The translations under genes and the position numbers were made by a program. From Ampullaceana balthica (lineage: Eukaryota; Mollusca; Gastropoda; Lymnaeidae): 64,000 bases of DNA. Positions 25,601-37,900 of this stretch are shown here, in pieces. Where the stretch lies: contig CALYLW010001070.1 of the NCBI GenBank assembly GCA_944989445.1, positions 62,001 through 126,000 on the forward strand. The letters run 5' to 3'. A model generated the notes under the pieces. That model was given only the letters and a program-made list of their open reading frames with translations, was not told the DNA's origin and searched no databases. Each line of letters starts with the position of its first letter. Position 1 is the stretch's first letter.

Positions 25601-28600
25601 TTGTTTGCATCTCTATTGTTTGAATCTCTATTGTTTGAATATCTTGTTTGAATCTCTATTGTTTGAATCCTATTGTTTGAATCTCGATTGTTTGAATCTC
25701 TTGTTTGAATCTCTATTGTTTGAATCTCTACTGTTTGAATCTCTATTGTTTGAATCTCTATTGTTTGAATCTCTACTGTTTGAATCTCTATTGTTTGAAT
25801 CTCTATTGTTTGAATCCTATTGTTTGAATCTCGATTGTTTGAATCTCTTGTTTGAATCTCTATTGTTTGAATCTCTACTGTTTGAATCTCTATTGTTTGA
25901 ATCCATATTGTTTGAATCTCTACTGTTGAATCTGAATTGCTTGAAGGAAGTAGAACATTAAATGCGAAGATATTTCCATCGATGTTAGGAAACTTTATTT
26001 TAAAAAATCTCTACATAAAATAATATTACAATTTTTAAAAAAAATTATATAATTTATTTGTTTCGTTAAATGTTTTAGTGAATTTATCACGTCTTATTTA
26101 TTAACAAGATCTAATGACTTCTTTTAAATACTGGGGTGAACTTTGAATGTTGGGCGTGTACAGTAAAGTTGGTGGTGTGTAGAGTAAATGGGCGGGGCTC
26201 GGACAGTAAAGTTGGTTGTGTGTGGAGTAAATGGGCGGGTTTGTACAGTAAAGTGGGTGGTGTGTAGAGTAATTAGGGTGAGAGGTCAGTGGTGCATCGT
26301 CTTTCTTCGTATGGTGGGCGGCGTCATAGTTCTCTGTTTAGTGGGCGTGGGGTTTTCTCCAAGGCAGGGGTGTCTGCCACCGTGGCGTAGCTTGGGGGCC
26401 AGTGCCGCAAGGGGTGGGACAAGATGTATCCTCTGGAATTGTTGTAGTTGTAGTTTATGCAAGAATGTTTAATGTCCCAGTTTTTAGACCCTGTTAGGTT
26501 ACTTAACACAAACATGTGATTATATTTTTTTTAAAAACAACAACAAAAAACAAACCAAGTAACAGCAGCAAAAGGCCAGAGGTCTGCCTTAAAAACTAAA
26601 ACGTAGTTATGTAGTGTATTATGTAGTGTTGATGCTACACATCCCAGGAACACATTCCTGCCAGACATAAGCAGATGACAACATTGAGTTGTCTACCAAC
26701 TCATCCACCTAACCCAAGCTGAAAACACTGGGTCGGGGACGCCAAAATTACACTAGGAGCGGTTTATCAGGGTCAAATCTCCGTGGTAAGGTAATGACAT
26801 AATTTCATTCCTCTCAGCCGGTAAATGTGAGGCCGTGCGACAATTCAAGCGCTCCTCTTATCAGTAGCTCGTCTCCGTGGTACATCGTTTATATTCAATT
26901 ACAATTATCTAAAATGTTTCATTTTTGGAAGATACACACATGACACATAAGGAGACACATAAGGACACACAAATATAGAGATACATGTACAGAGAGACAG
27001 ATGGATGAATGGATGGATGAATGGATGGATGGATGGATGGATGGATGGATGGATGGATGGATGGATGGATGGATGGATGGATGGATGAATGGATGGATGG
27101 ATAGATGGATGGTGGATGGATATTGTGGATATAAAGCTACGCTGAAATAACATAAAATCCAGTAACATTCTTATAGTCAACCAAATAAAGGAATTTGTTT
27201 ATTTCCTGTACATACTAATTTTAAATACATCAATATACATAATTCCCGTTGTCTGTATGGTTGTAATGTAATGTAATGCTGTTAGGTGGCGCTGCGATAT
27301 GGGTGTAATGCTGTTAGATGGCGCTGCGATCGATTTTGTTTTATAGTGCTGCACCAAAAATAACTCTTTTCGAACGTTCCGCAAAAAATTGTTCAATATG
27401 ATCATAAATGAATCAAATAAAAATAAATAATATAAATGAAAGTTCTGTATTACGTTATTTTTTAATCTGATGTGTATTTATTTTGAAAACTTCCGTCATT
27501 TTTGACGGGTGATACACTAGTAGGTAAATAATTCGCTAAATAGATTCCACAGTACAATAGATCAACTAATGCATGTGCCATTTAAAAACATTTAATTTTC
27601 CAACTATAAAAATTTAGCAAAGAGAAAAAGAAGAAAATCATTCAAACATGTAAGTGTTTAATGCTAAAATTCCTTTTTAAAAAAAAATCAACATGATGAG
27701 GTTTACGTCAAAATAGACGGAACATTTCAGTTATTTCACTATAAGAATATATAATGTTAAACGCCATGCCACGCTCAACATTGTAACATCGCCATGAACT
27801 TCCGCTTCTCGCGGTGGTCGACTGGCAGCGCACTCGACTGGCGTACCGATGGTCACTGGTTCGAATCCAAGTCAAGGCAAGTATTTGTTCCCGGTGCCTA
27901 GGGCGTCCCCTAGTCACCCAGCTCCTAACACTAGTTAGGCGGCTGGGAAATGCGTGGAACCCACAAAGCCGTGGCCTGTGAACGCTGCATCACTTGCCAA
28001 CAGATCATCTGTCATGGTCTGTGGACGCAATAATCTTCTGCATAGAAGGAGCGTCTGTATTGATAAGATAAGAAGATAAGATAAGAGCTTCCGTTTCTGG
28101 TCATCCATTGTCACAAGTCATCTATTCTCACAGTTCACCCGTTTGTGAACTTCCCCGATTTGCAGAGGGATGATTGCTGGGGTGGGGGGGGTGTCTCAAA
28201 TCCGTGCCTATGGCTATGGGCCGACATGATCATCTCCCTTCTGAAACTTTTTAAGAAAAATATTATATTGATCCGCTGCTGCTTGTAAATAATGTCCACC
28301 TAGAAGGTAACATCAAGTCTTGACCATCATATCTTTAGTCACTAGATGAATCGTATAGTGGCGCTGAGGTAAATGTATACCTGATATAAAGCTGCGTTGA
28401 GATAAAGCTGCGTTGAGATAAAGCTACATTGATATGAGGAATAAGCCATGTTAAACTAGAGTTCCACTGTTTTCTAGACTGAATTCAACAGTCCATCAGA
28501 TAACTGCTATATTCAGATGTCTGTGTGTTTGCCTTGACCTTGAGCTCTCCGGTGTAGAAAGGGGAAACTGAGCATGCGAGGAGCGTGGGGTATGGTAGGG

Positions 28601-28875
28601 GGGGGTCTCAGTGGTTTTTATTGTTTCCACGGAATTTGGGGGCTCAGGCGCTCTCAGGTTTATCTCTCTATCCCAGGTGCTGAAGATGTGAGCACCGGCT
28701 TATCTACGTCAGGAAACCATGACAGGTTGTGTGGGGGGGGCGGTGAGGTTGTGTTTTGTAGAGGGATGTGATGAGTTGGAGGATTGAATTGCTTCCCTTT
28801 AACCCGTGCTGAAATTGTGGGACTTGTTCCTTACAGATATATTTTTGTCGTGAGTCCCCTTGTCGAAAGAGGGAG

Positions 28876-28930
<55 letters not shown>

Positions 28931-31900
28931 TGAGAGAGAGGGGGGGGATTTAATCTTGTCGATGTCTACAACTATTAACCCTTTAACGATCAAAATGACC
29001 GGCTTGGGGGGGGGGACAAATGTCCTTATTGAGACAAAGGTCCCTAGTGAGACAAAGGTCCCTAGTGAGACAAAAGTCCCATTGTGAGACAAAGGTCCCT
29101 AGTGAGACAAAAGTCCCATTGTGAGACAAAGGTCCCCAGTGAGACAAAGGTCCCTAGTGAGACAAATGTCCCTAGTGAGACAAAGTTCCCATTGTGAGAC
29201 AAAGGTCCCAAGTGAGACAAATATCCCTAGTGAGATAAAGGTCCCTAGTGAGACAAATATCAATAGTGAGACAAAGGTCCCTAGTGAGACAAAGTTCCCT
29301 TGTGAGACAAAGGTCCCTAGTGAGACAAAGGTCCCTTGTGAGACAAATGTCCCTTGTTAGACAAATGTCCCTAGTGAGACAAAGTTCCCATTGTGAGACA
29401 AAGGTCCCAAGTGAGACAAATATCCCTAGTGAGACAAAGGTCCCTAGTGAGACAAAATGTCCCCATTGTGAGACAAAGGTCCCCAGTGAGACAAAGGTCC
29501 CTAGTGAGACAAATGTCCCTAGTGAGACAAAGTTCCCATTGTGAGACAAAGGTCCCAAGTGAGACAAATATCCCCAGTGAGACAAAGGTCCCATTGTGAG
29601 ATAAAAGTCTCTTGTTTTACAACCTTAAAGGACTCTATGAAGCACGTGAGAGATAGGAAGTCGATCGTTTATAATGTAGAGATATCAGTGTTTGGGGAGG
29701 TGGTAGGGCGGGGGGATGTTTCTGTACGTGGTCATCTTCAACTCTATTCCTCTGTCTTAGCAAACTAAAGACGAATAGCTTAGAGCGGACAGCGGGAAGC
29801 GAATAGCTAAAAGTTATTGCTGTATGTAGATAAATAATGTTTGGTGTATGTTATGAATGTAGGTCAAAAAATAAGGGGGGGAGATGGCTGAAGGAGCTTA
29901 AGAGTTCCTCTGATAAGGTGATCAGCCATTTTGATGTTGATTCCTGCCCCTCCCCATTTTTTCACACCAGCCCCCACCCTCACACCACCCCTCTCCCTCA
30001 CACCCCACAACCTCCGCGGCCCTGAAGCTAAGATAACGTTTTGTTTACGCTAACCTCTCGCCGCGCGTTTGTTTCTCAGAGAAGTAAACCCTATTTCTCT
30101 TTTTTTTCGCTCTTGCTTATCTGCCCGTCACAGTTCATCCGGGGGTTTTCTCCCTTTGTTGTAGAGTTATTTCCCCAGGCGTTTGTTTATTAACAACCGT
30201 CGCTATTTTATATTATACACGTACTGCACTTGGTTACACGGTGAAAATTAATGAAAACGAAATTTTACTGCCCGTTACGCCCTCATTGACAGAGACGTAA
30301 GAGATACGACGGCTTAAATTTAACGAACGAGCTCAAGGGCATGAGCATAAAAACAAAATAAAAATTGGTTTTAAAAGATGTATACAAGATAATATGAAAT
30401 TATGTTCCATTTACTACGATACAAGTCATTGCTGCTTATTTTGTATTTTTGTAATAGTCCAATTGATACTAACTAAAACGAAAGTGCACTTTAGAAGTAG
30501 GTTCTGTGAACTTGAATTTGTTTAATATAATGAAGAGATGAAGTTCATGAAGCAATTGTTCATTAAAGGCATTGATGCGCACCGTTTGGCCTTATGCTCG
30601 TTACACAAAGTGGAGAACTTGGTGTGCAACCGTGCAATGTTTGGCGTTAGCTGCGCTACAAATAGCGGAAAGTTTGGTGTGCAATGTTTGCCCTTAGGTG
30701 CGCTTAGTAGTACACCTCTACTTACATCAGCGAGCAGATATATGATGGACCGGGTGAATTGGGTAACTGGAAAAAGAAAGCCAACGTTTGAAAATACCTA
30801 TGGTAAACATGAAATATACATTAAAATATTGAAATTATTACACCAGGGATGGACGAGCATTTTAGGATGCACGCCTGCACGCCCCATCAGGGCGACATTA
30901 AACGACAAAGGGCCGCACTAAAAAAAAATAGTCTCAGTCTCAGCATAAACATATCGACAGTAATACATATTTATTTGATGTTTTTTTCCCTTTAGAATTA
31001 GCAGCAGGCTTCTACAAGCCGTAGATAACGCCGCAGTTGACCGCACGTGGTCCGCGGGCCGCAGTTTTCCCCACCCCTGCCTCCCACTGAATAATCTTAT
31101 CACGACATTGATAACAGCAAACACTTCACGTCAGACATTCGTGCCATTTTACTTCCTCTTTACTTCCCCCACCCCTCCCCCACATTTATTTTTACAAACG
31201 ATGTTTGGTGAGGAGGGTCAAGGTTACTGAGAGAAATTTACAACTAGGCACAGGTGGGTGAGTAATTGAGTAGTAAACATACAAGTAAGCGATAGAGTAA
31301 CTTCCTAGATTGCCTGCGAGGCGGGGGGGGGGAGAGAATGTGGTGGTGAATATGTTTTTTTTCTTCCTTCTATATCTCGCAGTAAGTCATTCAATTTGGA
31401 GTCTATGAGAAAATGATGAAATCATAATGGTGCGGTAAAGAACGGCGTGTGTGTGTGTGTAGAGGGGGGTGGGGGTGGGTGAGTAGCGGGCCTACAGCTC
31501 AAAAAGAGTTTGAAAAATTGAACCTACGTGTTTAAATGTAATAAAAGATTATTGAGAGCATATCCATATAGGTTTATGTGTGTACAGAAAATACTTAATA
31601 AAACCACGGGTATCCAGGATGTATACAGGTTAATTTGATCCTTAAAGCTGTCCATCATTCGTTTTCAATGTTTAAACCATTGTTTCACTCACTAACCGTC
31701 AACTCCATCAAAAGATGTAGGTCAGGTGTGTCTACGTCACAATAATAAACTCCAAACTCAAACGAGTTCCCGACTTCCATTGCTCGAGTTTCTCCGGCCT
31801 CGAGGTCCCTCGGACGTGGCTTATTTTGAACCCACTTAATTAGTGGCGCAAGTTGTGCCTGTGGCGAGAAAGATGTGAATTTATGTTTGGCAAGTTTGTC

Positions 31901-34900
31901 TAGGGGTATATTGTTTAAATAATCCTTCCCGCTCACAACGCATAAACTTTAGTGATCTCTCTCAATCGATAATCAACAGACCAAAGGGTGTAAAAATATA
32001 ACAATAAATTTATATTTACACAATAGTGGAAACTGGTTCCAAATGATAACAGTAATACAACAAATTAACTATCCCTTCTTTGGCCTAGCTTTATCATCAT
32101 CAAGGCTAAACCTTGTAGCCGAATGTTTATGGTGTTTGTACTTAAGTGCAATGGGGTCGTCGCGCCCCGCTCTGTGTAGCGGGCGGTTCTGCACGCTCCC
32201 TGGTCAGTAGGTGTGATGAAGCGTTCAGCTGGGTAGTGCTGCCCCACACATGGCTCCGTCAGTGCTGACGTGTGTAGTTGGTTCTGCAGGGTCCCTCTAG
32301 CTGAATCGTTCGATTCTTGGGCTCGGTAAACTGCTTCACCTATGGTTCCAGGTGACTTCGGTGATCACGGAAGTGTGAATGACCGGCTTCTATACGTATA
32401 GGGTGTTTACTCGTATAGGCTTCGACATGCGCAGTGTGCGTTTGTCGGCATCAGTTTACGTTGGACGTAATACTGGTAACTGTTGAGTTGTCCTCCTCAG
32501 GTTCCTGTCGATGGGTTGCAGGGCTGAGGTAGGGTGTCAGTCCAAGTCGCTTGGAACAGCGGTGGGTCCAGCTCTTGGTCCTGAAGGTTAACGACACTTC
32601 TCCCGGTACTGGCGGGTGCACAGAAACCAGAATGGATTCTGGCTAGAAAAGTAATGTCGGCTCTCTCGCTGCAAGGATGACAACAGATATAGGTGTATGA
32701 AAACAGTCACACGGGTACTACAGTCTGCGGGCGTCTTGTGCGGAAAAGAGAGTGATATTTGGTTTGCCTTGCCCTTTATACCCGATGGGTAACATATTCA
32801 TCCCTTTTCTGATTGGCTGTTACTTGTTGTAGCTCGGTCATGCAACCGTGACCTGTCACATGATCCCGGGGCATACCTAATCAGGTCGGGTCGCCGCATT
32901 GTTGACGGTTTCGGGTCAGACAATAGTGAGTTTTCTTTTGTTCCACCCTATTTCCCGTGCGCAGATGACCTGGTCTTCATAAATTTCGTCACAGTGCCGA
33001 GGTCAGTGAGAGAAGGCGTTTATTATTATTACACGCTTTTATTTAAGTCACACTGTTTGTATGTTGTATCAATCCATCCTTCCTTCAAATCTTGTAACAT
33101 AAAATAAAACCACTTCTGATGGTCCTAGAGATCTCAAAATTTTACCACATATAGATCGTGGATGACAATGCATTGTATCAAAATTTCAGATTGATCGAAT
33201 GTACCGTAATTTAATTAATTCACTTTTAGTTTTTAGTTTTTGTCTATATAAAATATTATCGCTCGCATCAATGAACCATGCCTCAATTCGCCCTAGAGGG
33301 ATAGAATTAATCTCAATGTGTTGACGTCAGATGTGGGTGGTAAAGAGTTTTTATTGTACTCTCTATCGTGTACAAGGCTGCCAAACATAAAAACAAATTT
33401 GTATGAAAATTAATAAACAGTTAAAGTTTAACAAATGTGACCATATAAATGCTACTATCACATTAATTAGAAATATTTATCTATATGTAAGAGAATAGTT
33501 GCATTGAGAAATGATTTGTGATGGGCGCCCCACGCTTTTATGTGTAGTAGATAGGTTCACCAATTTCACCTGTTTTCATAGAAAAATTTTATTTTCTTCT
33601 TTTTAGTGCACTTTCTATATGTAAATAAAAGCGTGTCCTTTAAAAAAAATATTTTTTTTTACATTATCTTATCATTAATTTTCTTGGTATTTTCCGATTT
33701 GCTCATCTTCACAAGATAGGGTTGGCTGAGGAGATGGGGTTGGCTGAGGAGATGGGGTTGGCTGAGGAGATGGGGTTGGCTGAGGAGATGGGGTTGGCTG
33801 AGGAGATGGGGTTGGCTGAGGAGATGGGGTTGGCTGAGGAGATGGGGTTGGCTGAGGAGATGGGGTTGGCTGAGGAGATGGGGTTGGCTGAGGAGATGGG
33901 GTTGGCTGAGGAGATGGGGTTGGCTGAGGAGATGGGGTTGGCTGAGGAGATGGGGTTGGCTGAGGAGATGGGGTTGGCTGAGGAGATGGGGTTGGCTGAG
34001 GAGATGGGGTTGGCTGAGGAGATGGGGTTGGCTGAGGAGATGGGGTTGGCTGAGGAGATGGGGTTGGCTGAGGAGATGGGGTTGGCTGAGGAGATGGGGT
34101 TGGCTGAGGAGATGGGGTTGGCTGAGGAGATGGGGTTGGCTGAGGAGATGGGGTTGGCTGAGGAGATGGGGTTGGCTGAGGAGATGGGGTTGGCTGAGGA
34201 GATGGGGTTGGCCTACCATCTAGTTTTCTCAAGAGCCACCAACCAGTTTGCCGACTTGCGTACAATCGTATGCGGGCGGAGCAAAGACGTACGATTATTG
34301 TAATTACAGAAGATTGAGGGATCCCGACTCAGAAGCAGCGCTGGATTTACCTATTTGCCAAACAGGACTAGGGTCCCCAGCTTCTTGGGGCCCCCCGGAG
34401 TTGTTTTTTTCTCTTCGTATTTGGCACTGACATAGAAGTATATCTGGACTTAAAAAGGGCACCATATCTCAAATACCTTAGGCCTCCCATCAAGTCTAAA
34501 TCCAGCCCTGATCAGAAGAAACGGAGCGAATGTTATGATATTATGGATGTAATTATTTTTTCATGTTTGAACAAATTTTGACGTAGATCCATTCATTAAA
34601 AACGCTTTAGCTTCAAGTCATTATAAATAATGATGTAAAAATCCGCCGCATTTTTTAATTCAAAAGACCACACACACGTAAGGGGCCGTCCATAAAGTAC
34701 GTCACGCTCCAGAGGGGGGGGGGTAGCGGTGTAAGAAAGTGTGACAGTTTGTAACAGGGGGAGGGGGGGGGTAAAAATTGTGAAAAATAGCGTGACGTAC
34801 TTTATGGACGGCCCCTAAGTGGTTCCAAAATGTATGGAAGTAGAATTAGTAAAAGTATATATATATATAATATAATATAATATATCCTATATAATAAAAG

Positions 34901-37900
34901 GCTAAGTTCTGTCCCTTCATCTATAGCGATTGGTCTCTCAAACACACATGACTCCTACAGCCAATCATATCAAGTTTACGCGGACGTTCAAAACGAGTTA
35001 TTTTTGGTGCAGTATTTCTTCCAAGACTTTATTTTGAGTTATGCGCGTTGGGATTTATAGTCAAAAGCTCTGTTCTTACGAGTTATTTATTTTAAAGATA
35101 ATGAATAGTATTTTTGACGTGATGCACATGTATGCCGGTCGAGACGGCTGTTGAAGGGGAGTTAAAACATGCCACCGAATGGTGGCGGAACGTCCTTGGA
35201 CGGACTTGGTTGCTCGTATATATATAAAAGGTGAAAAGCAGATTGCTACTGTGTTGTATATTTCAATGTAGGGAAAATGGACATGTCACGTGTTTTTTCT
35301 TTTCCGGATGGCTCCCTTACGGTCGCCGCCCACACACAAGCTTAAAGCTGCTGTTGTTCTCATCCATGTTCTCCGAACCCAACTCCGTGTTCTGAGAGGG
35401 TGGTGAAAGAAAGAGAGAGAAAGTTCTCATCCCCTCAGATTTGTTGACCTGTGATCTTAAAGGTCAGTTCCTAAACACGGGTTGTCCTCTTGTCTCCCTC
35501 CAGGGTAGTACCTCCCCAAGGTACAATATCCATGACCACTCTGTTTTTGTAGTGTTTTCCCTTCTTCTTACCCCCGAAAAGTCATTTTTACCTCTGCCCA
35601 CAACCAGCCCGCCCCCTCCCCTAATACACCCGCTCCCTTCAATCCACTCTCATGCCCACTGGACTACGTCAAATGTCAAATGATCATAAACAAATTTCTG
35701 AAAGCTACTGGAGCATAGTTCTTTGGCTTGTTTAGCGCACACACACACACACACGAACACTCGTTTTAAACACCACTGCTTGATTGTTTCCCCTTATTCA
35801 ATTCCAACCTTTGACACCCGAGCCCCGAGTACTCAATGATCACCAAGGAGCTTCGCGGAGTTTACAGGAACTCTTCTAGACCCCGGATATAACATTAGGC
35901 CTCGCCCAGGAATATGTTTCCAGAGAACGTTTACCGGACGTTGATGTCACGACGTCACCGCTGTGTTTGAAGGTTTCCCGGATTATGACGTTTGTGTAAA
36001 AATGACCCACATAAAACAAGAGTTTTAAAAAAAGACACAATTTAAGTGTATATACGAGCTAAGGTGTATGACGTATGAGCCTGTCACATAAAACAATCGT
36101 AACATTGCCACAATCTACATGTATGTACACACATAGCTGTATGATGTATGAGGCCATCATATAAAACATTAGCGAAAATTTCCACAATCTACGTCTATAT
36201 CTAAGCATAGTTGTATGATGTATGAGGCCATCACATAGAACAATGGTGACATTGACACAATCTATGTGTATATGTAAGCATAGTTGTATGATGCCATCGT
36301 TTCACAAGCTCAGAGTTTGTATATAAATTTATGCAAGCGTATAGGACTTGTTTGTGGGAGTTTGTGTGTATGGGCGTGCGCAAGTGTGTATGTATGTGCG
36401 TGCTTGTATGGATATATGTGTGTGTGTATGTGCGTGCGTACGTGTGTGTTAAGTATTAAAGATTTTAACAACTTAACCTTGTCAGCGTGCGCAAAAAAAA
36501 AGGGGGGGGGGCGAACATGAAACAAAATTGTTTTAAGATATTAAAACGAAGCATTTTTAATTTCTGACTCTGCGGTCTTTACATTCTACACTCATCATGC
36601 AGTAGGCTGGCCATTACATTGACACTAAAATACAACAAGCTAACTTAGATAAATAATAGGAAATGGTCTGTAGAGGCAGTTTACTGACCAATTTATTGGA
36701 TACTACAATGCAACACAACTTAAGTCAACTGTGGGAGAGATACTGTAGAGGCAGTAAATTGACCACAGCATGGACACAACAATATATCACACCACCTTAA
36801 GTCGATGGTAGGATAGGTACTGTAGAGGCAGGTCTGTACGCTGTATACAATCTCACCCCAGTGACACACCTTACTTTACACTGGACGCCATTCTCCACAC
36901 ACCCCTCCCAAAAACCGGAAACAGGAGAAAGCTTTGTTTGATTCGCAGTTTCCTCCCTGGCAATCGGAGGACGACAGACGCAGATAAGACTCCGAGCGTC
37001 TTGACTCCTGCCCGCTCTGACATCAACGGACACAGACAGGCGTGTCTTGCTTATCTGGACGCATGTTTCCAGCCACCAGCGGGCAACACTTATAACAATA
37101 ACACGTTTTGTTGGTCTTATACAAAAACATCCGAAAACAAAATAAACAAACATGTTTTTGATTGTAAAAATAAATAGAAGTAAAAAAAAAGATTTTTAAA
37201 AACCACGTTTTTATAAGCGGACTAAAAAGAAGAAAATAATTTAAAACTTAAAAGTTCAAGTACTTCGATTTAATATGACTAAAAACGTGGGACGGGCGCT
37301 TATGAGGTTTAACATATGCGGTTCACTCATTCTCTCACTTATAGATCTCTCTTTTGCCTTCTAAATTAGAAATCTTTAATTTTTATACCAAACACCCACC
37401 CCACGTTTTTAGTCATTTTAAATCGAAGTACTTGAACTTTTAAGTTTTAAATTATTTTCTTCTTTTTAGTCCGCTTATAAAAACGTGGTTTTTAAAAATC
37501 TTTTTTTTTACTTCTATTTATTTTATTCTTTTTAGTCCACTTCTAACAACCTGGTTTTAAAAATATTTTTTTTACCTCTATTTATTTTACCAAACACCTC
37601 ACAAGCGCCCGCCCAACGTTTTAAAAACATTGTGATGTGGTCACGGGGCGAACTCACAGATGTCAACAAAAGCCGACGGTACAGATGCTTTTATATAGAC
37701 TAAAAACTAAAAAGTTCAATAATTTAATAACGGTACATTTGATAGATCTGAAATTTTGATACAATGCATTGTCATCCAAGATCTATCTGTGGTAAAATTT
37801 TCAGATCTCTAGGACCATCAGAAGTGGTTCAATTTTACGTTGGCAGATTTGAAAAAATATTGGACAAACAAACAAACAATGCCCAACGAAAGCGAGTTAA

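Noticed and set aside
27850..27875. Functional tRNA gene
   Set aside because: B box is good but the cloverleaf does not close; it is a SINE head with SINE body and tail.
29030..29620. RQRSLV/VPSETK repeat proteins
   Set aside because: Frames of an 18-bp intronic minisatellite.
30538..30921. 127-codon ORF as a host gene
   Set aside because: Contains internal near-duplications (ctttggtgtgcaa-like) and runs into a MITE end; no domain recognised.
33659..34303. Repeat proteins (PSPQPT, QPHLLS, EEMGLA types)
   Set aside because: All are readings of one perfect 18-bp minisatellite on both strands; no flanking coding sense.
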